This document shows, piece after piece, positions 8,184 to 14,684 of a stretch of DNA of 57,509 nucleotides (position 1 is the stretch's first letter; every line of letters starts with the position of its first letter). The stretch is taken from the NCBI GenBank assembly GCA_013288815.1, contig JABDBD010000015.1:1-57509 (forward strand), written 5' to 3'. The notes below the pieces were generated by a model. The model was not told the DNA's origin, made no database searches, and saw only the letters and a program-made list of their open reading frames with translations. This DNA is from Gammaproteobacteria bacterium. GTDB lineage: Bacteria; Pseudomonadota; Gammaproteobacteria; DSM-16500. Made by a program: the position numbers and the translations under genes.

Positions 8184-9434
8184 ATGAATAAAATCAAACC
8201 GATGCGGCAAGGCTATCCCATTTTTATCATTAGCTTATGTGCTTGTTTTCTTTTTTATAAGTATGTGCTCCAGATCTATCCTAGCGTCATTACAGATCAA
8301 TTGATGAGTGAGTTTAAGTTAACCGGGGCAGGGCTTGGAAACCTTGTAGCGACGTTCTATTACGCTTTTATGGTCACTCAATTGGTGGTTGGGATCCTAT
8401 TAGATAAATACAGCGCTCGTTGGATTACTGCGGCAGCTATTTTTATTTGTGCGGCAGGGGTCTTTTTATTCTCTCAATCTTATTCGGTACTCGATGCTTG
8501 TTTATCGAGAGCATTGATGGGTATAGGCGTTGCATTTGCGACAGTGGCTTATATGAAGCTTGCATCAGTTTGGTTTCCGCCACGGCAATATGCGTTTATC
8601 GGAGGATTGTTAGCAACTGCCGCAATGGCAGGTGCTGTCTTTGGCCAGGCGCCTCTTTCATGGCTAATTAGCCAGTTAACTTGGCGTTATTGTTTGTATG
8701 TGATTGGGTTGTTCGGTTTTGCGTTGGCATTTCTGTTTGCGTTTACAGTTCGTGATGCACCAAAGGAATTACAAGAATTGTATGATGCAAAAAAATTGCA
8801 TGTTACTTATAAAGATATTTTGGCAGTCATTAAGAGCAAACAAAATTGGTTGTTAACACTGTATGGTGGACTTGCTTATTCGCCTGTAGCTGTTTTTGGC
8901 GGGTTATGGGGAAATCCGTTTGTTCAGCAAGCATATCATTTAGATAAAATTCAATCTGCCACAATGGTTTCACTCGTATTTATGGGGTTGGGAATTGGTA
9001 GTCCAGTTCTGGGTATGCTATCAGGATATTTAGATGTACGTAAAAATTTAATGTTCTACTGCACGTTATTATCCTGCATAGCGATTAGTTTAGTATTATA
9101 TTGCCATCCTATGCCTACTTGGTTATTGGGCTTTTTGTTGTTTGGCTTTGGTTTTGGATTAGGTGCGTTTGTTTTGGTTTTTACTGTCGGTAAAGAATTA
9201 AATAATCCCAGCTTAACAGCGACGGTTATTGCAATGATTAATGCAAGTGATGCGATTCTGGATGGTATAACAGAGCCTGCTATAGGTAAGCTACTCGATC
9301 TAGGATGGGATGGAAAAGTTGTGAATAGCGTGCATTATTTTTCATTGCACAGCTATCATATAGCTTTATCCATATTGCCGATTTATTTATTGAGTGCGGC
9401 ATTGTTGTTGTTATGGATCAAAGATAAGAATTAA
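8184..9434 (+). CDS. MFS transporter
   Basis: A 416-residue, 12-helix major facilitator. The N-terminus 'FLFYKYVLQIYPSVITDQLM' and 'LTGAGLGNLVATFYYAFMV' are followed by the loop 2-3 signature 'GILLDKYSARWITAAA'. A central cytoplasmic loop near residues 190-215 separates the two halves. It is clearly related to the transporter at 49992-51269: the two share the opening, the 'VRD' at the end of helix 6 and the 'GKLLDLGWDGK'-type segment before helix 12. This subfamily is common in Legionella and Coxiella. Substrates are unknown; organic anions or amino acids are plausible. The gene converges on the next one with a 4-base overlap of the coding ends. A GAGGAAAT ribosome site precedes the ATG. Confidence 0.9.
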   Translation: MNKIKPMRQGYPIFIISLCACFLFYKYVLQIYPSVITDQLMSEFKLTGAGLGNLVATFYYAFMVTQLVVGILLDKYSARWITAAAIFICAAGVFLFSQSYSVLDACLSRALMGIGVAFATVAYMKLASVWFPPRQYAFIGGLLATAAMAGAVFGQAPLSWLISQLTWRYCLYVIGLFGFALAFLFAFTVRDAPKELQELYDAKKLHVTYKDILAVIKSKQNWLLTLYGGLAYSPVAVFGGLWGNPFVQQAYHLDKIQSATMVSLVFMGLGIGSPVLGMLSGYLDVRKNLMFYCTLLSCIAISLVLYCHPMPTWLLGFLLFGFGFGLGAFVLVFTVGKELNNPSLTATVIAMINASDAILDGITEPAIGKLLDLGWDGKVVNSVHYFSLHSYHIALSILPIYLLSAALLLLWIKDKN

Positions 9435-10306
9435 CGAATTTTTTTATAAATAAAAATAAATCCGTAACCCATGAGCATTAGCAAAAATCCAAAAAGAATT
9501 AACACAAAAGGCCAGCCCAAATGTCCGAAGACATTCTCTAAATGCGCGGATAGGTCTATGACATAACATACTAAAAAAATAGAGCCCAAATAAAGCAAGG
9601 ATTTGCTTTTGAGTGGGATAGACAGTATAAATGCCAAAAAAATTAAAAGGCCAGTGATAACTCTCCAAGCATTATCATCCGGCGCAACAAATCCCGCGCC
9701 TAATGAAAAGCTTGCTGCTAACAGAAAAAATCCTCCTATGAGGTATAAAGGCCCCGTTAGCGTATAATGACTATATATATCTAAATACCTTCCTAGTAAT
9801 AAATAAGTTAAACCAATGCCCATTAATTCATACTGTGTCATATACATATAATTAAAAGATGATTTTGAAATGAGATAGCTGATGAAGCTAACAAAAAATA
9901 AAGTTGCGAATAGAATAGAAAAAAACAATAGGAGATTTCTCTTGAAATAAATCTGTGAAATTAAAAATATTAAAAAACAAATAGTGAAAACAGATAAGCT
10001 AGTTAAAAAGTTGGGGGCATAGCCGTATACGTTGAGTGTGACAAATAATCCAATGGGAAGAACAAGTCCTGCTATCATAAAAAAAGCGGAGCTGGATGAA
10101 CTTTCTTTGTTGTAAAAATACATTAATAAGGCTGCAACATATGCAGCAACTGCTGCGCCCAAAGTAGAAAAAATTTTAGTAAAAGTGTTTAAAACCTCCC
10201 AATTATCATAGATAAAATAGCTTATTCCAAAAAAAACAAATGCTGCTCCCACGTAATTAAAAATTCGGAAAAGCTTTCTTTCCATTGATACGGGTTTGTC
10301 GACCAT
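9431..10306 (-). CDS. Polytopic membrane protein, DUF2157-like
   Basis: The protein has 291 residues with eight or nine hydrophobic helices and very short loops. The start 'MVDKPVSMERKLFRIFNYVG' is followed by 'FFGISYFIYDNWEVLNTFTK', reminiscent of the predicted membrane proteins grouped as DUF2157, where a Trp-containing amphipathic helix follows the first membrane span. This resemblance is from memory and weak. AAGGAG lies 8 bases before the ATG, so the start is good. Its 3' end overlaps the MFS stop by 4 bases, tail to tail. Upstream lies a 183-bp palindromic element rather than a normal promoter region. Function unknown. Confidence 0.75.
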   Translation of the reverse strand: MVDKPVSMERKLFRIFNYVGAAFVFFGISYFIYDNWEVLNTFTKIFSTLGAAVAAYVAALLMYFYNKESSSSSAFFMIAGLVLPIGLFVTLNVYGYAPNFLTSLSVFTICFLIFLISQIYFKRNLLLFFSILFATLFFVSFISYLISKSSFNYMYMTQYELMGIGLTYLLLGRYLDIYSHYTLTGPLYLIGGFFLLAASFSLGAGFVAPDDNAWRVITGLLIFLAFILSIPLKSKSLLYLGSIFLVCYVIDLSAHLENVFGHLGWPFVLILFGFLLMLMGYGFIFIYKKIR

Positions 10307-10342
10307 GCTGCTTGCTCCTTAACAGTCTCTGTACTTGTTGTT

Positions 10343-10525
10343 CTATACCCATTACACCTCAAAATGCGAACTTTAACAACACATCTTGCGGCGCATTTGA
10401 AACGTTTTTCAATCGAAAAACCTCACAATACAACAAGTATTGCTGCGGTTTTTCTCAATCAAAACGTTTCAACTGCTTGCAATCTGCATTGTTAAAGTTC
10501 GCATCTTGAGGTGTAATGGGTATAG
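10343..10525. repeat. 183-bp near-perfect palindromic element (MITE-like)
   Basis: The outer 37 bases (10343-10379) are the reverse complement of 10489-10525 with a single mismatch. The inner arms, around 'TGAAACGTTTT' on both sides, continue the pairing at lower identity to a 5-base AACAA loop between CAATAC and GTATTG near the centre. The whole element could fold as one hairpin with arms of about 89 bases. The ends read TATACCC...GGGTATA, which would fit insertion at a TA as in IS630/Tc1-type elements; that is inference. It carries no gene and lies between two minus-strand genes. Confidence 0.85.
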
Positions 10526-10532
10526 TCTGGTT

Positions 10533-10554
10533 ATCCTGAGCTTCAGCGAAGGAT
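10533..10554. repeat. Short REP-like palindrome
   Basis: ATCCT-GA-GCT-TC-AGC-GA-AGGAT is an interrupted palindrome of the 'ATCCTGAGC...GAAGGAT' kind that is scattered between genes in many bacteria. It sits beside the 183-bp element and just after the stop of the 181-aa gene, where it might act as a transcription end. Confidence 0.5.
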
Positions 10555-10558
10555 CTCG

Positions 10559-11104
10559 CTATTGCTTCACCCAAGTGATAAATATAAAGTTATAAGCACC
10601 ATTCGGCGCCGAAATGTTCAGAGGTTTTTGATAATGATCTTTGACCAGGCATATTTCATCTGCGCTTTGATCAGCAAACCAAACAAGACCAAAGTCTTTT
10701 TGACAATATGTTTTTATTTTATAACCATCTGTCGAAACAGTCAGATCATTCGCTTCGCGTTTTGTTGGTGGATACAATTTATGAGTATGACCTAGGAGAG
10801 ATTTCGCTTGAGAAAGTGAAATTGTTTTGCTTGAGCCCATGTTGAAATCATAAAGATAAATAGGAAGTGTTGAGCAGTCGACGATTGTGTGAGTGCCAGG
10901 ATGGTTGTCATTATATTCAGGAAATAATATTTTTGATTTAAACTCTGTTGCGCAAATTTGTTGAGATGAATTTTGTAATATCGTATATAAAAAATTCTGA
11001 GCTGGTATTTTATTAATATTAAAATAAATAACATTAATAGCAGTAGTGATTATCATCAGCGTAGGAATTAAAATAGCAAGATAAAGAAGAAGGTTTTTTT
11101 TCAT
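10559..11104 (-). CDS. Small membrane-anchored protein of unknown function
   Basis: A 181-residue protein with one N-terminal hydrophobic helix (residues 5-28, an uncleaved anchor or signal sequence). The soluble part contains four Cys (about 51, 78, 134 and 152), consistent with disulfides outside the cytoplasm. No family is recognised. Its ATG overlaps the TGA of the upstream FAD monooxygenase as ATGA, so it is translationally coupled to that gene and probably works with it, perhaps as an exported companion. The C-terminus 'GAYNFIFITWVKQ' is hydrophobic and may be a terminal strand. Confidence 0.65.
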   Translation of the reverse strand: MKKNLLLYLAILIPTLMIITTAINVIYFNINKIPAQNFLYTILQNSSQQICATEFKSKILFPEYNDNHPGTHTIVDCSTLPIYLYDFNMGSSKTISLSQAKSLLGHTHKLYPPTKREANDLTVSTDGYKIKTYCQKDFGLVWFADQSADEICLVKDHYQKPLNISAPNGAYNFIFITWVKQ

Positions 11105-12693
11105 ATAAATATTTTTTCTAAGTATTTCATTAATTTTTCTTTGTCAGTCATTTTGCCGCGAAATCCAATATGCTTGTCTGGCCTGATAAAGTATATCGAT
11201 GGTACTTTAATGCGATACCCGTTATGAATTAAGTGATTTTCATCAAATATGGTTTGATCTGTCCAGGATGCAAAATATTTTTGTTTATTAATTAAAATAA
11301 ATTTAAAGATGCCACGGTATTTTTGAGCAATCCGGTCTCGTAGTTGCATTGCTTCTTCAAAATTAATATCATTTTCTCCGCCAAAGAAAATGAGATAGTT
11401 TTCTATTCCGCGTAAAGAATCCGATAATTTTTTATTTAAAGCATATTGGATGTCTAACAAGCTCGTACCTGCAAGAGGTCCGGATAAGAAGAAAAGGTGG
11501 TCCTGTGTTAGATAATTATCTGTATAGCGAATCCCTGTTTGCGAAAATTGAGTAGTTAGTCGTTTGCGAAGAAACCGAAATGTGGCCAAGAGATTGAGAA
11601 TAAACCTTCTGAATACGTAAAAGAAACGCGTATTAATCGATATAAATCGAGTGAGAGCAGCTGTTGATCGGAGTACAGATTTAGCTAATGGATAGCGCTC
11701 ATTGTGGTAAGTGTTTAGGATGGCCGCGTTAGCTTTGTTTTGAATGACGAAAGCTAATTTCCAAGATAAATTAACAGCATCTTGTATGCCCATATTTAAG
11801 CCTTGACCGCCGGCTGGCGAGTGAACATGAGCGGCATCACCAACAAAAAATATTTTTCCATGACGAAATTTTTTAGTGAGTCGTTCACGTATTGTAAATC
11901 CAGATGTCCACGATGGTTCTTGTACATCAAAAACATAAGGACACCGTTCGCTGACCAATTTTTTTAATTGGTCATAAGAAACAGTTGTAGAATTCTTTAA
12001 ATCGTTGTCATGTGAAACATCAGCGATAATTCTACATTCCTTCTTGCTAAACTGCGCAACAATTAAAGGTCCATCATTGGATAGAAAAATAAAAAAACTC
12101 TGAGAGAGTAATGGAGATTTAGAATTGAAATCGGCTAAAACAAAATGTTGGTGAGCCTCATTTCCTACAAACGGAATATTCATGTATTTTCTGACAAAGC
12201 TGTGAGCGCCATCGCACGTTATTACCCAGTCAGCATTAATTTCTTCAATCTCGCCGTGAGTATTTTTAGTTTTACAAATAACATGTTGTTCTTTTTCTTC
12301 AATGGATGTTACTTCCTTTTCCATTTCAACGAAAATATTATTTTCTTTTAAAAAGTCGGTTAAGAGCTCTTCTGTTAGATTTTGTGGGAGGCTTAATGTA
12401 AATGGATACACGCTGTTAATTAAGTCTAAACTTAAATGCAAAATGTGCTGGTCATGCTCATAAAAATCAACAGCCTTAATGATGACTCCCTTGGCCAGTG
12501 CTTTTTCTAATAGGCCTTGTTCTTCCCATATTTCTAATGTGCGTGCATGAATCGCTAATGCGTTAGATGTTTTGACAGGTTTTTTATTTTTATCAAGAAT
12601 GCGAAATGGAATTTTATGACGATGCAATTCTATTGCAGTTGTCAAACCTGCAGGGCCAGCGCCAATAATAAGAACAGGAACAGTAGAGCCCAT
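11101..12693 (-). CDS. FAD-dependent aromatic monooxygenase (UbiH/PheA-TfdB family)
   Basis: A 530-residue single-component flavoprotein hydroxylase. It has the dinucleotide fold 'VLIIGAGPAGLTTAIELHRH' at the N-terminus, the second FAD/NAD(P)H motif 'DWVITCDGAHSFVRKYMNIP' near 155-174, and the GD motif 'FFVGDAAHVHSPAGGQGLNM' near 280-299. The last 100 residues match the thioredoxin-like C-terminal domain of phenol hydroxylases, ending in the typical 'YFIRPDKHIGFRG'. These enzymes hydroxylate phenolic or polyketide substrates using NAD(P)H and O2. The substrate is unknown, and no aromatic catabolic gene is nearby. It is the first gene of a minus-strand pair and is divergent from the heme oxygenase gene, with a palindrome (12721-12744) just upstream. 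Confidence 0.88.
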   Translation of the reverse strand: MGSTVPVLIIGAGPAGLTTAIELHRHKIPFRILDKNKKPVKTSNALAIHARTLEIWEEQGLLEKALAKGVIIKAVDFYEHDQHILHLSLDLINSVYPFTLSLPQNLTEELLTDFLKENNIFVEMEKEVTSIEEKEQHVICKTKNTHGEIEEINADWVITCDGAHSFVRKYMNIPFVGNEAHQHFVLADFNSKSPLLSQSFFIFLSNDGPLIVAQFSKKECRIIADVSHDNDLKNSTTVSYDQLKKLVSERCPYVFDVQEPSWTSGFTIRERLTKKFRHGKIFFVGDAAHVHSPAGGQGLNMGIQDAVNLSWKLAFVIQNKANAAILNTYHNERYPLAKSVLRSTAALTRFISINTRFFYVFRRFILNLLATFRFLRKRLTTQFSQTGIRYTDNYLTQDHLFFLSGPLAGTSLLDIQYALNKKLSDSLRGIENYLIFFGGENDINFEEAMQLRDRIAQKYRGIFKFILINKQKYFASWTDQTIFDENHLIHNGYRIKVPSIYFIRPDKHIGFRGKMTDKEKLMKYLEKIFI

Positions 12694-12720
12694 GGTATCT
12701 CCTCATGATTCTTACTGCTT

Positions 12721-12744
12721 TTATTATAACATGTTCTATAATAA
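12721..12744. promoter_or_regulatory. Palindrome in divergent monooxygenase/heme oxygenase intergenic region
   Basis: TTATTATA (12721-12728) and TATAATAA (12737-12744) flank an ACATGT core. The site lies 28 bases upstream of the monooxygenase start and could be a repressor operator overlapping its promoter. The rest of this 186-base gap shows nothing else definite. Confidence 0.35.
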
Positions 12745-12879
12745 TCATAAATTCGGCAGTTTAAAGCCAGTATTAGCAACAACTGTACTGAATTTGTAGG
12801 ATTTTTTTTAAATTTAGTGTGATTTGTATGTATTGTCGATAAAATTTGGATAAGTACAAAATACTGGGAGTAATAATGC

Positions 12880-13620
12880 ATGGGAGTGTTAAGCAAAATC
12901 CACTTTGGTACAAGGGATGCTCATAAGATAGTGGAAAAAAAGCCTTTTTTGCTGCGTTATAAAACCAATGAGCTTACGTTATTAGATCATTATAGGCACT
13001 TATCACAGCTTTTACCCATTTACGAAGTCCTAGAAAAAAAATTGAAAACTCAAGATTTTCATCCAGCAATACCTATAGAGCTGAACGAATTGTTAAATCG
13101 ATCTTCGCAAATCAAAAAAGATATGGCTTTTTTATCGGGGTATATTCGCAGTGAAAATAAGGTTGTTATATTAGATTCAACTGCAACCTATGTTAACTAT
13201 TTGGAAAATTTAGCTGTTAGACAAAATGAACTGAATGAAGAGTTGTTTGCTCATTTTTTAGTGAGAATTTTGGGCGATTTGTTTGGCGGTCAAAAAATTA
13301 AGTCTTATGTAGTTTCTCTCTACGAAAGAAATAAACTTCCATTAAAAAACCAATTATTTTCAGGACGAGACTTTTATTCGTTTAAAGAAAATATGCTAAA
13401 AAATTTTTCGAGTTGGCTAAATGAGTTATCAGTAGATGAGGACAAAGTAGTGCAAAGCGCCAATAATGCATTTATCGAAAATGGGAAAGTCATGGATGCA
13501 TTGGAGGCAAGTAGGAAATCAGTATCTTTATTTAATATCAATAGTTTTTTTAATGCTAAAGTTATTTTTGCTAGTATGGCGGCAGTGGCTACGGCGTATA
13601 CGTATAACTTACTGCGATAA
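12880..13620 (+). CDS. Heme oxygenase-like protein with C-terminal membrane anchor
   Basis: The 246-residue protein matches the biliverdin-producing heme oxygenase fold. The proximal ligand candidate is His15 in 'GTRDAHKIVE'. 'PFLLRYKTNELTLLDHYRHL' and 'LLPIYEVLEKKL' fit helices B-C. 'ILGDLFGGQKIK' (130-141) corresponds to the distal helix 'GDLSGGQ', keeping the catalytic Asp (D133) and the flexible glycines but with Phe in place of Ser. Such enzymes cleave heme to biliverdin, CO and Fe2+. After the catalytic domain comes a polar linker and a hydrophobic segment at about 224-243, giving a tail-anchored layout like eukaryotic HO-1; most bacterial enzymes are soluble. GGGAG lies 9 bases before the ATG. 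It could supply iron, or be an effector targeted to a host membrane. Confidence 0.8.
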   Translation: MGVLSKIHFGTRDAHKIVEKKPFLLRYKTNELTLLDHYRHLSQLLPIYEVLEKKLKTQDFHPAIPIELNELLNRSSQIKKDMAFLSGYIRSENKVVILDSTATYVNYLENLAVRQNELNEELFAHFLVRILGDLFGGQKIKSYVVSLYERNKLPLKNQLFSGRDFYSFKENMLKNFSSWLNELSVDEDKVVQSANNAFIENGKVMDALEASRKSVSLFNINSFFNAKVIFASMAAVATAYTYNLLR

Positions 13621-13642
13621 TTTAAAGGAAAAAATTTTTAAG

Positions 13643-13677
13643 ATCACAGCGCAAAACATTTTTTTCTGCGCTGTGAT
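13643..13677. terminator. Bidirectional rho-independent terminator
   Basis: ATCACAGCGCA (13643-13653) pairs perfectly with TGCGCTGTGAT (13667-13677), an 11-bp GC-containing stem. It lies between the converging heme oxygenase and Cys-rich lipoprotein genes. A-rich sequence lies on the left flank and a T run in the loop. Confidence 0.8.
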
Positions 13678-13683
13678 TTGTCA

Positions 13684-13995
13684 TTATCGGTAATAATAGC
13701 TTGATCCATTATAAGCGTATGTATAATTATCATTGTAAGAAGAAGAGGTTAAGCTGTACGTAGCATCCCAATTTTCAGAAACATTTTCTTCATAATGACC
13801 ACCAATGTTTCCGTAGACAGAACAACATCGTGATGCACTTAAACAATCATTTCCCGTACAAGAAGGATCGGCACATCGACAAGAAGGAAATCCCGCAGAA
13901 GCACAGCTGTACTGAGAAACACATCCCATGCCATTTGTGCAACAGCCCGATAACAATGCGGTGCAAATCAAAACCATTAAGAGTCTTAGTTTCAT
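13684..13995 (-). CDS. Small Cys-rich lipoprotein
   Basis: A 103-residue precursor with a signal peptide and lipobox L-S-G-C at residues 15-18. The mature part holds ten Cys within residues 18-58 (two CC pairs, one CxC), which suggests a tightly disulfide-bonded knot. It is followed by a Tyr/Ser/Asn-rich low-complexity tail ending in 'YYYR'. It is predicted to be anchored to the envelope facing the periplasm or surface. No family is recognised. A GGAGGAAGCG ribosome site precedes the ATG and a strong terminator follows the stop, so it is a single-gene unit. Confidence 0.75.
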   Translation of the reverse strand: MKLRLLMVLICTALLSGCCTNGMGCVSQYSCASAGFPSCRCADPSCTGNDCLSASRCCSVYGNIGGHYEENVSENWDATYSLTSSSYNDNYTYAYNGSSYYYR

Positions 13996-14267
13996 TTACG
14001 CTTCCTCCTGAATGAAATCCGTTGTTAACGTCAAGCTTTTGGATAGCGAAAAATCTGATTGATAAAGTCATTATAACTCATAGTGATATAGAGAAAAAAA
14101 CAAAACTCACTTTGTAAGATGCAACCAGCTGAAACTATTAAAAATATAATTTTTAGTATTTATAACTCGTTAAAAAATATGCGATTGCTAATTAATCTAA
14201 ATGCAGAAGTTAGTTTCTTTACTATACTTAGATACAAACTCACAAATGTTAGTAGGAAGGCAAGCAG

Positions 14268-14684
14268 ATGACTGCGAATACAGATTATGAAAATAATGAG
14301 TTAAAAAAGACGATCGTAGCACTGCGAGCTGAGTTAGATAACTCACAAATAGACGCGCAAAGAGTCATACAACAAAACATCACGAATGCTAATATCATTA
14401 ATGCTCAATTACAAGCTACGATTACGTCGTTACGAAACGAATTGGAAGAAATGAAAATCAATGGGAAGAAAAATTTGCAAGAGCTCATGGCAACCGAGAA
14501 TAGCAGGAATATTCAGCTGCAAGAAACGGTTAGCTCGCTGAGAATGGAATTAGAATCAATAAAGTATACATATGAACAAAAACTACAAAATCAATTGACG
14601 GGATTTACGTTGGAGACTAAAGAGCTTAGAAGTACGATACAAGTATTGCGAGACGAATTGGAGAATAAAAATGGGAAAAAATAA
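14268..14684 (+). CDS. Short coiled-coil protein coupled to adenylate cyclase
   Basis: A 138-residue, almost wholly helical protein of repeating 'LRxELExx' heptads. The phrase 'TxxxLRxELE' recurs four times, at about 14-22, 44-51, 80-87 and 122-130, spaced by roughly 36 residues. No membrane segment or enzyme motif is seen. Its last codons overlap the start of the cyclase gene by 14 bases, so translation is coupled and the two products may assemble. It may be a dimerising or scaffolding subunit that controls the cyclase. An AGGAAGG ribosome site precedes the ATG. Confidence 0.7.
   Translation: MTANTDYENNELKKTIVALRAELDNSQIDAQRVIQQNITNANIINAQLQATITSLRNELEEMKINGKKNLQELMATENSRNIQLQETVSSLRMELESIKYTYEQKLQNQLTGFTLETKELRSTIQVLRDELENKNGKK

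Noticed and set aside
10285-10509. 74-codon frame across the 183-bp palindrome
   Set aside because: It is explained by the inverted repeat; Cys/Phe-rich product with no ribosome site.
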